DNA of 6,795 nt from Nitrospinota bacterium. GTDB lineage: Bacteria > UBA8248. A program made the position numbers and the translations under genes. Positions 1-6,366 of this stretch are shown here, in pieces (the stretch's first letter is position 1; each line of letters begins with the position of its first letter). The DNA lies in the NCBI GenBank assembly GCA_003506735.1, contig DNYS01000224.1, positions 180 through 6,974 on the forward strand, given 5' to 3'. The notes beneath the pieces were generated by a model, which saw only the letters and a list, made by a program, of their open reading frames with translations, was not told where the DNA came from and ran no database searches.

Positions 1-931
1 CACCTATCCCTCGACCCACGGTGTGTTCGAGGAGGCCGTCTCCGAGATATGCGGCATGATTCACGATTCCGGCGGTCAGGTGTACATGGACGGGGCCAAC
101 CTCAACGCCCTGGTGGGAATATGCCGGCCGGGCGAGTTCGGCCCCGATGTCATCCACATCAATTTGCACAAGACCTTCTCCATCCCGCATGGCGGCGGCG
201 GGCCGGGCGCGGGCCCCATCTGCGTGTCCGCGCAGCTCTCGCCTTTTCTGCCCGCCCATTCGGTGGTGGCGGGCACGGGGCCCGGGAAGGGCATCTCCGC
301 CGTCTCGGCCGCCCCTTGGGGGAACGCCGGTGTGCTCCCTATTTCGTGGTGCTATATCGCGATGATGGGCGCGAAAGGCCTCGCTCGGGCGACCCAGGTG
401 GCTATCCTGAACGCCAACTACATCGCCCGCTGCCTTCAGCCTCACTACGATGTGCTGTACACAGGCAGGAACGGGATGGTGGCCCACGAGTGCATCATCG
501 ATCTGCGCCCCCTCAAGGAGGGCACCGATGTTTCCGCCGAGGACGTGGCCAAGCGGCTGATGGACTTTGGCTTCCATGCGCCCACGATGTCCTTTCCGGT
601 CGTCGGAACCCTCATGATCGAGCCGACCGAGAGCGAGTCGAAGGATGAGCTCGACCGCTTCTGCGAGGCGATGATCGCCATCCGCGAGGAGATTCGGGAG
701 GTCGAGCAGGGCCGAGCCAATTTGACCGACAACGTACTCAAAAACGCGCCGCACACCATGGCCGACATCGCCGCCGGGGAATGGACCCACCCCTACTCCA
801 GGGAAAAGGCCGTTTTTCCGCTTCCCTGGGTCCGGCGGAACAAGTACTGGCCCCCCGTGAAACGGATCGACAATCCCTATGGGGACAAGAACCTGCTTTG
901 CTCGTGCCAGCCCCTGGAGAGCTACGCCTAG
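1..931 (+). CDS. gcvPB: Glycine dehydrogenase (decarboxylating) subunit 2, C-terminal part, 5' end outside window
   Basis: This is the pyridoxal-phosphate P-protein of the glycine cleavage system. It decarboxylates glycine and passes the aminomethyl group to the lipoyl arm of GcvH. The frame is open from base 2, so the gene begins upstream; 309 residues are visible of a usual 480-500. The PLP-binding lysine is in the NLHKTF motif (Lys codon 170-172), followed by the glycine-rich [13 protein letters not shown] loop. Other family signatures are [24 protein letters not shown] and the C-terminal [20 protein letters not shown]. It is the separate beta subunit of the two-gene form; the alpha subunit GcvPA, and perhaps gcvT and gcvH, would be expected just upstream (inference). 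The stop is 26 bases before lipM, suggesting co-transcription. An internal GTG at 23 is not the start, because homology continues before it (TYPSTHG). Confidence 0.96.
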   Translation, partial: TYPSTHGVFEEAVSEICGMIHDSGGQVYMDGANLNALVGICRPGEFGPDVIHINLHKTFSIPHGGGGPGAGPICVSAQLSPFLPAHSVVAGTGPGKGISAVSAAPWGNAGVLPISWCYIAMMGAKGLARATQVAILNANYIARCLQPHYDVLYTGRNGMVAHECIIDLRPLKEGTDVSAEDVAKRLMDFGFHAPTMSFPVVGTLMIEPTESESKDELDRFCEAMIAIREEIREVEQGRANLTDNVLKNAPHTMADIAAGEWTHPYSREKAVFPLPWVRRNKYWPPVKRIDNPYGDKNLLCSCQPLESYA

Positions 932-957
932 ACGGCCTCTGGGAGGCGGTATTCTCG

Positions 958-1806
958 ATGACATCCCCAAACGCCAGGTTCCTCGATACCGGAGCGGCCC
1001 CGGCCGCCTGGAACATGGCCGTCGATGAGGTTCTCCTCGCGGGCTGCCGGTCCCATCTCGCTGCCGGCGGCGCGGCGGAGGATGCCCCCTTCACGTTCCG
1101 TGTTTATGGATGGTCCCCCCCCGCGCTCACCCTGGGAAGAAATCAGGCGGCCGGGCGGGACGTTTTTATCGGCCGGCTGCGGGAGGAGGGCGTGGATCTT
1201 TGCCGGAGGCTGACCGGCGGGCGCGCGGTCCTTCACGACCGGGAAGTGACTTACTCGGTGGCCGGTCCCGAGGGGCTATTGGGCGCGACGATCGAGGAAA
1301 GCTACCGGCGGATCAGCGAGGGGCTGGCGGCCGGCCTGCGCCGCCTTGGCGTGCCCGTCGAATTTGCTCCGCCCAGCGGAAGGGCCTATGCCTCCCAGCC
1401 CTCTTGTTTCGCCACGCCATCGGTGTGGGAACTCTCCATCGGCGGGCGCAAGGTGGCCGGCAGCGCCCAGTGCCGCGAGAGGGGCGCCGTTCTTCAACAT
1501 GGGAGCATTCTTCTTCGGTCTCCCGGGGCGCGGCTGGCCTCCCTGCTCCGGGTCCGGACCCACGGAGAAGGCGAGGTTGCGCGGGAGAGCACGGATCACG
1601 CCGTCGGCCTTTCCGATGTCCTGGGCCGGGAGGTGAGTTATGGGGAAGGCGTCCGGGCGCTCCGGGAGGGGATGGCGGAGATTTTTGGCCCATTCCGCGA
1701 AGGTTCCTTGACCGACGATGAGATGGCGCGCGCCGGTGCCTTGGCAGCGCGGCGCTACGCCAACCCGGAATGGACGCATGGCCAAGCGGCGGCATCGCCT
1801 TCTTGA
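958..1806 (+). CDS. lipM: Octanoyltransferase LipM-type (lipoate-protein ligase A family)
   Basis: This 282-residue protein belongs to the BPL/LplA/LipB cofactor-transferase fold. LipM moves octanoate from acyl carrier protein to GcvH, the first step of de novo lipoate assembly. The motif RRLTGGRAVLH lies at residues 83-93. The segment SCFATPSVWELSIGGRKVAGSAQ carries a cysteine at residue 150 and a lysine at 165. The cysteine matches the acyl-thioester nucleophile of LipM and LipL enzymes and is absent from ATP-using lipoate ligases. The ATG at 958 was chosen because MTSPNARFLDTG begins the conserved N terminus (WNMAVDEVLL follows) and GGGAGG at 941-946 precedes it. A longer open frame from 781 only overlaps gcvPB. 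Its place directly after gcvPB supports GcvH as partner. The related LipL amidotransferase cannot be wholly excluded, but context favours LipM. Confidence 0.88.
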   Translation: MTSPNARFLDTGAAPAAWNMAVDEVLLAGCRSHLAAGGAAEDAPFTFRVYGWSPPALTLGRNQAAGRDVFIGRLREEGVDLCRRLTGGRAVLHDREVTYSVAGPEGLLGATIEESYRRISEGLAAGLRRLGVPVEFAPPSGRAYASQPSCFATPSVWELSIGGRKVAGSAQCRERGAVLQHGSILLRSPGARLASLLRVRTHGEGEVARESTDHAVGLSDVLGREVSYGEGVRALREGMAEIFGPFREGSLTDDEMARAGALAARRYANPEWTHGQAAASPS

Positions 1807-1832
1807 CACTCTCCGCCGCCAAGTCCTATTGT
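1803..1832 (+). promoter_or_regulatory. Sigma70-type promoter of the tRNA-Gly gene
   Basis: A perfect -35 box TTGACA (1803-1808) is followed after 18 bases by TATTGT (1827-1832; 4 of 6 consensus). Transcription would start near 1839, about 5 bases before the mature tRNA. The TGA stop of lipM (1804-1806) forms part of the -35 box, so promoter and upstream gene end are fused. Confidence 0.6.
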
Positions 1833-1843
1833 CTGGGCCATAG

Positions 1844-1918
1844 GCGGGCGTAACTCAGTGGTAGAGTGCCAGCTTCCCAAGCTGGACGTCGTGGGTTCGA
1901 ATCCCATCGCCCGCTCCA
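1844..1918 (+). tRNA. tRNA-Gly, anticodon CCC
   Basis: A full cloverleaf can be drawn by hand. The acceptor stem is GCGGGCG (1844-1850) with CGCCCGC (1908-1914). The D stem is ACTC/GAGT (1853-1856, 1864-1867). The anticodon stem is CCAGC/GCTGG around loop TTCCCAA, giving anticodon CCC at 1876-1878. The variable loop is ACGTC (1886-1890), and the T arm is GTGGG-TTCGAAT-CCCAT with one G-U pair. The discriminator base is T (1915) and the CCA tail is encoded (1916-1918). It reads glycine codon GGG. There is no hairpin terminator; only a short T run (TGTTTTTAT, 1921-1929) follows. Confidence 0.96.
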
Positions 1919-1996
1919 TGTGTTTTTATACCCGTCTATGGCAGCCGCTGCGTCCGTGCCTTCCCGCCGCGCGGGCAGAGGGATGGGACCTTTCCG

Positions 1997-2863
1997 ATGC
2001 CGTACTTCTCCTCCGGGCTCGATCTCCCCGACGATTCGCTGGCCGTTGATCTTCACCTTCACTCGAACGCCTCGGACGGAGAAGATCCGCCCCGGCGTGT
2101 GATGGAGCGGGCGAAAGCGGCCGGGCTTCGCGTCGTCTCGCTTACGGATCACGACACGGTGGCGGGCCTGGACGAGGCCCGGCGGGAGTCGGGGCGCCTG
2201 GAGCTGGAGTTTGTCGATGGCGTCGAACTCTCCTCGATTCATCGGGGGCGGATCGTCCACATGCTGGGTCATTTCATCCGGACCGCCGATCCGGAGTTGA
2301 GCGACCGGATGCGCCGCTATATGGGAAGCAGGAAAACCCGGGTGGCGGAAATGATCGGACGGCTCGGGGGGCTGGGGATCTCCATCGATCCGGACGATTT
2401 TTTCAGGGAATATGGAGGGGCGGCGAGCATCGGCCGGGGGCAATTGTCAGCCTATATGCTGAAAAAAAATCTCGTCGGCCACCGCGAGGAGATTTTTGAG
2501 AAATTCCTGGGCGAGGAGGCCTCCGCCTATGTGGAACTCGACATGATCTCGCCGGCCGAGGCGGTGCGGTTGATTGCCGGTGCCGGGGGGGCCGCGACGT
2601 TCGCGCACCCCAACTTGAGCGGTGTGGACGAGATCATTCCGGACCTGGTTTCCGCCGGGTTGGCCGGAATCGAGGCGGAACACCCATCCCAGGACGCCGA
2701 TGAGCAAAAAAAATACCGGGAGATGGCGAAATGCTATAATCTGGTCGCCATGGGAGGCTCGGATTGCCACGGCTCCCGGCCGGGACCCGAGAGGCTCGGG
2801 CAGTATTCCCAGCCCGTACGCACATTTTTAGAGCTTCGCCGGAAGGCGTCCGGGGCGGATTGA
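1997..2863 (+). CDS. PHP-domain metal-dependent phosphoesterase (YciV/RNase AM-like)
   Basis: This 288-residue protein has the PHP fold, a trinuclear-metal phosphoesterase family. The metal-binding motifs are in the expected order: HLHSNASDG (His20, His22, Asp27), TDHDTV (Asp51, His52), GVELS (Glu77), VHMLGH (His88/His92), FAHPNL (His204) and GGSDCHG (Asp256, His258). Length and motif spacing match stand-alone PHP proteins of the YciV group. Characterised members remove phosphate from 3',5'-nucleoside bisphosphates or trim RNA 5' ends. Substrate here is inferred from family only; a histidinol-phosphatase role is less likely given the HLHSNASDG/GGSDCHG pattern. No signal peptide or membrane segment is seen, so it should be cytoplasmic. 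The ATG at 1997 has a modest GAGGGA (1978-1983) upstream. The gene follows the tRNA-Gly by 78 bases and may be read through from its promoter. Confidence 0.88.
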   Translation: MPYFSSGLDLPDDSLAVDLHLHSNASDGEDPPRRVMERAKAAGLRVVSLTDHDTVAGLDEARRESGRLELEFVDGVELSSIHRGRIVHMLGHFIRTADPELSDRMRRYMGSRKTRVAEMIGRLGGLGISIDPDDFFREYGGAASIGRGQLSAYMLKKNLVGHREEIFEKFLGEEASAYVELDMISPAEAVRLIAGAGGAATFAHPNLSGVDEIIPDLVSAGLAGIEAEHPSQDADEQKKYREMAKCYNLVAMGGSDCHGSRPGPERLGQYSQPVRTFLELRRKASGAD

Positions 2864-2964
2864 TCCCCGAGGCGGGCAGGATTGCCCAAAGGGGGTGCGC
2901 GGAACCTTCGAGTTGGGGTATTCTCGGGTGGAGCGGGACGGATGCGTGGCGTGCGGGGACGATG

Positions 2965-2978
2965 CCGCCGGCCGGCGG
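2965..2978. repeat. 14-base perfect GC palindrome in the gap before the DUF507 pair
   Basis: CCGCCGGCCGGCGG equals its own reverse complement. In RNA it could form a 5-bp stem with a GGCC loop. It lies in the 158-base gap between the PHP gene and the first DUF507 gene, 43 bases before that gene's start. A second small hairpin, GGGCA-GGAT-TGCCC, is at 2874-2887. Neither has a T run, so neither is a classical terminator. In GC-rich DNA a palindrome of this length may be chance. Confidence 0.35.
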
Positions 2979-3021
2979 AAGGTCCGAAGCCGGGCCGCTC
3001 CGGTCCCAGGGAGGAAGAAGG

Positions 3022-3303
3022 GTGCGTTTGCGGAAAGAGATGATCGATCGGATTGCGAATAAAATTGTCGATCGTCTTCTCAGGCGAGAAGCGATTGAGA
3101 TCGCTGGGACCGAAGAAGCGTTGCGCAACCGCATCACAAGCCTCATCGAAGCGGATCTTCTGGTGGAGGATCGGCTGAACTATGAGGTGAAGGAAATTCT
3201 CCTAGATCACCAAGATGAAATGGACAAGGACAACGTCGATTATAGCCGGATGTTCACGATGGTGAAGACCAAGCTTGCCCGGGAGCGGAATCTGGTCCTT
3301 TAG
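3022..3303 (+). CDS. DUF507 family protein, first of a tandem pair
   Basis: This is a 93-residue cytoplasmic protein of unknown function. It starts at GTG 3022, chosen because GGGAGG (3009-3014) sits 7 bases upstream and the residues MRLRKEMIDRIANKIVDRLL match the typical N terminus of the DUF507 family (MRL.KE/MR.S.EK). An open frame extends further upstream but only across non-conserved GC-rich sequence. The protein is charged and predicted largely helical. It ends with VDYSRMFTMVKTKLARERNLVL, a tail typical of one of the two DUF507 types. It lacks the EGTREWEILY block that its neighbour has, so the two are diverged paralogues with probably separate roles. The gene is followed after 44 bases by the second copy. 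Family membership is from recalled sequence pattern; no biochemical role is known to me. Confidence 0.8.
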   Translation: MRLRKEMIDRIANKIVDRLLRREAIEIAGTEEALRNRITSLIEADLLVEDRLNYEVKEILLDHQDEMDKDNVDYSRMFTMVKTKLARERNLVL

Positions 3304-3347
3304 GCCGGGTGATTGATTGGCCGGTGCCAAATGAGGAGGGCGCGGCG

Positions 3348-3623
3348 ATGCGCATCAGCCGCGAGAAGGTGAATCATCTCTCGAATCTCATCGTCAAGGA
3401 TATGGAGGAGTCCGAGGACGTATCCTTCCTCGGCGAGGCCGTCGATGTCCGGATCAACATCGTCCGGGCGATCACGAATGAATTGGCCATCGACGATGAG
3501 ATCGACGAAGAGGTCCGCCGGGAGCTCAGCAGCTACTCCAGCCGTCTCATCGAGGGGACGCGCGAGTGGGAGATACTCTATGCCAAGCACTACGACCAAG
3601 AGGCGAAGCGCCGGGGCGTGTAA
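3348..3623 (+). CDS. DUF507 family protein, second of a tandem pair
   Basis: This 91-residue protein starts at ATG 3348. AGGAGG (3334-3339) lies 8 bases upstream, and MRISREKVNHLSNLIVKDM is the conserved N terminus; a GTG at 3309 in the same frame has no such support. The C-terminal block EGTREWEILYAKHYDQEAKRRG is the hallmark of DUF507. The middle (AIDDEIDEEVRREL) is acidic and helical. There is no signal peptide or transmembrane segment. Function is unknown. The gene sits between its paralogue and coaE (21 bases to the coaE start), so all three are likely co-transcribed. A heteromeric complex of the two DUF507 proteins is a reasonable guess, but nothing in the sequence proves it. Confidence 0.86.
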   Translation: MRISREKVNHLSNLIVKDMEESEDVSFLGEAVDVRINIVRAITNELAIDDEIDEEVRRELSSYSSRLIEGTREWEILYAKHYDQEAKRRGV

Positions 3624-3634
3624 GGTGGCCGGCT

Positions 3635-3643
3635 GGAGGTGAT
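3635..3643 (+). promoter_or_regulatory. Extended Shine-Dalgarno deciding the coaE start
   Basis: GGAGGTGAT is a nine-base match to the 3' end of 16S rRNA. The GTG at 3639-3641 is inside it and so cannot be its start codon. The TTG at 3645 follows GGAGG by 5 bases and gives MLRVGLTGG, the normal CoaE beginning. Confidence 0.65.
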
Positions 3644-3644
3644 T

Positions 3645-4271
3645 TTGCTTCGCGTCGGCCTCACGGGCGGAATCGCCAGCGGCAAGAGCACCGTCAGCCT
3701 CCTGCTCAAGGAAAAAGGCATCCCCGTTATCGACTCCGATAAAATTGCACGCGATCTGGTCCAGTCCGGATCGGAGGCGCTTTCTGAAATCGCCGAAGCT
3801 TTCGGACCCGGTGTCCTGGCGGCCGATGGGACCCTCGATCGGACGCGTCTTGGACAAATCGTTTTTGCGGACGAATCCAAAAGACGCGAACTGGAGGGCA
3901 TGCTCCATCCGCGGATCATGGCCGCCCAGGACAGGTGGCTGGAGCAGATGAGGGCTCGGGGCGATTCGCCGGTCGCCGTCGTGGATGCCGCGCTGATGAT
4001 CGAATCCGGAGGGTGGGAGCGGTTCGATCGGATTGTGGTGGTGGATTGCGACGAAAGCCATCAGATGGCTCGGCTTGCAGAAAGGGAGGGCATGGATGAA
4101 GAGACCGCGCGCGCACGGCTCGCATCCCAGATGCCCCTTCCCGAAAAGGCCAAATATGCTGACCGGTTGGTGGATAACCGGGGAAGCCTGGAGGATTTGA
4201 AAGGGCGGGTGGACGAACTGGCCGCCTGGCTCCTGGATTCGGGGCTGGCAGCGAGAAAAAAGAGTGATTGA
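3645..4271 (+). CDS. coaE: Dephospho-CoA kinase
   Basis: CoaE performs the last step of coenzyme A synthesis, ATP-dependent phosphorylation of the 3'-hydroxyl of dephospho-CoA, in the cytoplasm. The 208-residue length is normal. The P-loop GLTGGIASGKST is at residues 5-16 (Lys14). The substrate-binding motif DSDKIAR is at residues 30-36 and LHPRI starts at residue 87. VVDAALMIESG and the C-terminal ADRLVDNRGSLEDL are also typical; the region after residue 130 forms the lid. A TTG start at 3645 is preferred over GTG 3639, which lies within the Shine-Dalgarno sequence. The gene is the last of a DUF507-DUF507-coaE cluster. Its TGA stop (4269-4271) overlaps the -35 box of the downstream promoter. 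I see no terminator between coaE and that promoter. Confidence 0.94.
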   Translation: MLRVGLTGGIASGKSTVSLLLKEKGIPVIDSDKIARDLVQSGSEALSEIAEAFGPGVLAADGTLDRTRLGQIVFADESKRRELEGMLHPRIMAAQDRWLEQMRARGDSPVAVVDAALMIESGGWERFDRIVVVDCDESHQMARLAEREGMDEETARARLASQMPLPEKAKYADRLVDNRGSLEDLKGRVDELAAWLLDSGLAARKKSD

Positions 4272-4296
4272 CAGATTCGAACAGGACAGCTATATT
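4268..4296 (+). promoter_or_regulatory. Near-consensus sigma70-type promoter upstream of rho
   Basis: TTGACA (4268-4273, 6 of 6) and TATATT (4291-4296, 5 of 6) are separated by exactly 17 bases. Transcription would begin near 4303, about 450 bases before rho. The coaE stop codon lies inside the -35 box. It is among the best promoter matches in the window. It could drive rho with a long leader or a separate small RNA. Confidence 0.65.
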
Positions 4297-4750
4297 GCTC
4301 CGTAGTTTAGATGTATCCTTGATCGTCAAATTGCCCGTATCTCCAATGCTGCTAACCAACATTCGGTTTTCATTGATTCGAGGCGGGTTTTCATAGCCGG
4401 GATTCTTTGCACCGGGTTTTGTTTTTATCGATATGTGTAGGCAAAACCACTGCTCGAAAATCTAACCCAAGGAATTATTCACGTCCCTGAATTCTAATCA
4501 ACCTCTCGAAGATTCGAGATCGAACAAGAAGAGATGCAATCAGAATCGATAAATGCCGCCTGAGAATCGCAGCGAACCTGTTCGGTTAAAAGTTTGCTCA
4601 AAAAGGCAGTATTCACTAGTTTGTTCGTCGCCAGAGGCTGTAAGTGTGTGTGCCTCCCTGCATTGGGCGTGGCGGTGACGGCGCTAATCATGGTGCCGTT
4701 CCATGTCCCGGGCGGCGAACTTAAGCCCACCAAGTAAGGAGAAGGACGGA
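4297..4750 (+). other. Long AT-rich rho leader, candidate Rho autoregulation region
   Basis: No convincing gene lies here. Bases 4261-4620 are 153/360 G+C (about 43%), then GC rises sharply (37/60 in 4621-4680). Bases 4441-4510 contain 21 C and 8 G, a C-over-G stretch like Rho-loading sites. A 6-bp hairpin follows (TCTCGA 4504-4509 with TCGAGA 4514-4519). A T-rich run (4417-4426) follows only a weak 4-bp stem, so it is a poor terminator. Close to rho, CGGCGC (4679-4684) can pair with GTGCCG (4693-4698), or CATGG (4689-4693) with CCATG (4701-4705), but not both. Rho is known in Escherichia coli to control its own synthesis by terminating in its leader; the same here is inference. Small frames of 9, 16 and 41 codons exist but lack clear ribosome-binding sites. 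Confidence 0.5.
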
Positions 4751-6034
4751 ATGTCAGTTGCCACCCAGGAACGCGACCTGCATCTCGCAGAATTGAAGAA
4801 GAAAACCATCACCGATCTGAACTCGATCCTGAAAGAGCTCAAAGTGGATGGGGTGAGCGGTCTCCGAAAACAGGATCTGATCTTTAAAATTCTTGAGGCT
4901 CAGTCCGGGAAAGATCGCGATGGTGTGATTTACGGGGAGGGCGTGCTCGAAATCCTGCCCGATGGATTCGGATTTTTGCGCTCGACCGCATACAATTACC
5001 TGCCGGGCCCGGACGATATTTACGTATCCCCCAGCCAGATTCGGCGATTCGACCTGCGGACCGGCGATACAATCAACGGCCAGATTCGCCAGCCCAAGGA
5101 GGGCGAGCGCTATTTTGCCCTGCTCAAGGTCGAGAAGATCAATTATGAGTCCCCCGAGGCCAGCAAGGACAAGGTCCTGTTCGATAACCTCACGCCCTTG
5201 TACCCCGACCGGAGGATTGACCTGGAGGTTCCGGAAAGCAAGGACGCCTGCACCCGCGTATTGGATTTGATGACCCCCATCGGCTTCGGCCAGCGCGGTC
5301 TCATCGTCGCGGCCCCGCGAACGGGAAAGACCATGCTCCTCCAGGCCATCGCCAAGAGCGTCGCCGAAAACTTCCCGGAGGCGCACTTGATCGTATTGCT
5401 GATCGACGAGCGTCCCGAGGAGGTGACCGACATGGAGCGCTCCGTCAAGGGCGAGGTGGTCAGTTCCACCTTCGATGAACCGGCCACCCGTCACGTACAG
5501 GTTGCCGATATGGTGATCGAAAAAGCCAAGCGGCTGGTCGAGCACAAAAAAGACGTGGTCATTCTGCTGGATTCGATCACCCGCCTCGCCCGGGCGCACA
5601 ACACCATCATTTCACCGAGCGGCAAGGTGCTCTCGGGCGGCGTGGACTCGAACGCCCTCCAGCGGCCCAAGCGCTTCTTCGGCGCGGCGCGGAATCTCGA
5701 AGAGGGCGGCAGCCTCACCATCCTGGCGACCGCGCTGGTCGAAACCGGAAGCCGGATGGACGATGTGATCTTCGAGGAGTTCAAGGGCACGGGCAACATG
5801 GAAGTCCACCTCGACCGCAAGCTCTCCGATAAGCGGGTTTTCCCCTCGATTGACATCAACAAGTCGGGAACCCGGAAAGAGGAACTCCTCATGGACGCGT
5901 CCGAGCTCAACCGGGTGTGGGTCCTCCGCAAGGTGCTTCAGCCCCTGGGCCCGGTGGATTCCATGGAACTTCTCCTCGAGAAGATCAACGAGACGGAGAC
6001 AAACGAGGAATTCCTCCTCTCCATGAACAGTTAA
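4751..6034 (+). CDS. rho: Transcription termination factor Rho
   Basis: Rho is a hexameric RNA-dependent ATPase/helicase that loads on C-rich nascent RNA and releases RNA polymerase. The 427 residues cover the usual domains. A Rho-N helical domain spans about residues 8-50 ([17 protein letters not shown]). A cold-shock-like RNA-binding domain spans about 60-120 ([32 protein letters not shown]). The RecA-type ATPase follows. Walker A is APRTGKT with Lys193, the catalytic Glu220 is in [13 protein letters not shown], and Walker B is [10 protein letters not shown] with Asp274. Arg362 and Arg375 fit the arginine-valve and arginine-finger positions. The Q loop ([22 protein letters not shown]) and R loop (FKGTGN) are intact. 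There is no N-terminal insertion of the kind seen in some phyla. ATG 4751 is chosen because AAGGAG (4736-4741) lies 9 bases upstream; the in-frame ATG at 4703 has none. rpmE follows, a conserved neighbour. Confidence 0.98.
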   Translation: MSVATQERDLHLAELKKKTITDLNSILKELKVDGVSGLRKQDLIFKILEAQSGKDRDGVIYGEGVLEILPDGFGFLRSTAYNYLPGPDDIYVSPSQIRRFDLRTGDTINGQIRQPKEGERYFALLKVEKINYESPEASKDKVLFDNLTPLYPDRRIDLEVPESKDACTRVLDLMTPIGFGQRGLIVAAPRTGKTMLLQAIAKSVAENFPEAHLIVLLIDERPEEVTDMERSVKGEVVSSTFDEPATRHVQVADMVIEKAKRLVEHKKDVVILLDSITRLARAHNTIISPSGKVLSGGVDSNALQRPKRFFGAARNLEEGGSLTILATALVETGSRMDDVIFEEFKGTGNMEVHLDRKLSDKRVFPSIDINKSGTRKEELLMDASELNRVWVLRKVLQPLGPVDSMELLLEKINETETNEEFLLSMNS

Positions 6035-6201
6035 ATTTCGCTACGCAATCTATGGATCGGGTTTCGTGAGAGTCTCGGCCCCGCGCCCCGTCTCCCGGGG
6101 CTGGATTCCGCCTTTGAGCGCCTGGATTCTCCCATCTCCGCCCATCGCTCCCAGCCATTTGCGGTGCCTGCGCAACGGATCTCGGCGCTTTTCCGCGCGG
6201 G
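6035..6201 (+). other. Gap after rho with a GC hairpin, no gene seen
   Basis: Together with the following promoter and leader this makes 332 bases without a gene. A GC-only hairpin, GCCCCG (6085-6090) with CGGGGC (6096-6101) and loop TCTCC, could slow polymerase after rho. An alternative stem uses GGCCCC (6077-6082) with GGGGCT (6097-6102). Neither is followed by a T run, so an intrinsic terminator is not supported. The region is CT-rich on the + strand (for example 6112-6155), which could suit Rho-dependent termination. No reading frame here resembles a protein. Confidence 0.35.
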
Positions 6202-6230
6202 TGGACAAAAAAACCGAGTTTCGGTATAAA
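6202..6230 (+). promoter_or_regulatory. Sigma70-type promoter of rpmE
   Basis: TGGACA (6202-6207, 5 of 6) and TATAAA (6225-6230, 5 of 6) have the ideal 17-base spacing, with an A-rich start to the spacer. The start point would be near 6237, giving a leader of about 130 bases before rpmE. This lets rpmE be expressed separately from rho. Confidence 0.62.
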
Positions 6231-6236
6231 AACGCC

Positions 6237-6360
6237 TTCTTCACGGTCTTGCGTGAAGAAATTGTGGAGTGAGCCCGGACCCATATTCGGGATTCGGGAG
6301 TTTGCAGAGGTTTCCGGGGGCCACGCTTGGGTCCGGGACGCCTCCGGCTGGAAGGAGCCG
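6237..6360 (+). promoter_or_regulatory. Structured rpmE mRNA leader, candidate ribosomal-protein autoregulatory element
   Basis: Three stems can be drawn by hand. (1) TTCTTCACG (6237-6245) with CGTGAAGAA (6252-6260) gives 9 perfect pairs around a 6-base loop, at the predicted RNA 5' end. (2) CCCGGACCCA (6274-6283) with TGGGTCCGGG (6328-6337) gives 10 perfect pairs enclosing 44 bases that include a tandem ATTCGGG repeat (6286-6299, junction approximate). (3) CGGCT (6345-6349) with AGCCG (6356-6360) places the Shine-Dalgarno AAGGAG (6352-6357) in the loop and closing pairs. This arrangement resembles leaders through which ribosomal proteins repress their own translation, and bL31 leaders have been described in other bacterial groups. 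That this one binds bL31 is inference. Confidence 0.5.
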
Positions 6361-6366
6361 CATTCG

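Noticed and set aside
781..957. Longer open frame that would extend lipM upstream into gcvPB
   Set aside because: The added part is the shadow of the conserved gcvPB C terminus. The lipM family N terminus begins at 958.
1110..1822. Several long open frames inside lipM in other frames and on the minus strand
   Set aside because: They are rich in Arg, Ala, Gly and Pro, as expected from out-of-frame reading of GC-rich DNA. The lipM frame carries all the conserved motifs.
4300..4330. tRNA-like beginning (GTAGTTTAGATGTAT) after the rho promoter
   Set aside because: There is no T arm of the GGTTCGAATCC kind and no matching 3' acceptor strand downstream.
4346..4396. Possible 16-residue leader peptide upstream of rho (others at 4534-4563 and 4553-4678)
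   Set aside because: None has a proper Shine-Dalgarno sequence or a run of regulatory codons. A rhoL-like leader peptide cannot be supported from one sequence.
4494..4733. A 79-codon open frame on the minus strand in the rho leader
   Set aside because: It resembles no family I know, starts within the rho ribosome-binding region, and has no ribosome-binding site that I can see. It is best explained as chance in non-coding AT-rich sequence.
4754..5599. A 281-codon minus-strand open frame opposite rho
   Set aside because: It is antisense to a highly conserved gene and shows no family signature or ribosome-binding site.
6207..6245. Possible minus-strand intrinsic terminator: ACCGA-GTT-TCGGT stem followed on that strand by seven T
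   Set aside because: The stem has only 5 pairs and no minus-strand gene precedes it. The same bases fit a + strand promoter for rpmE better.
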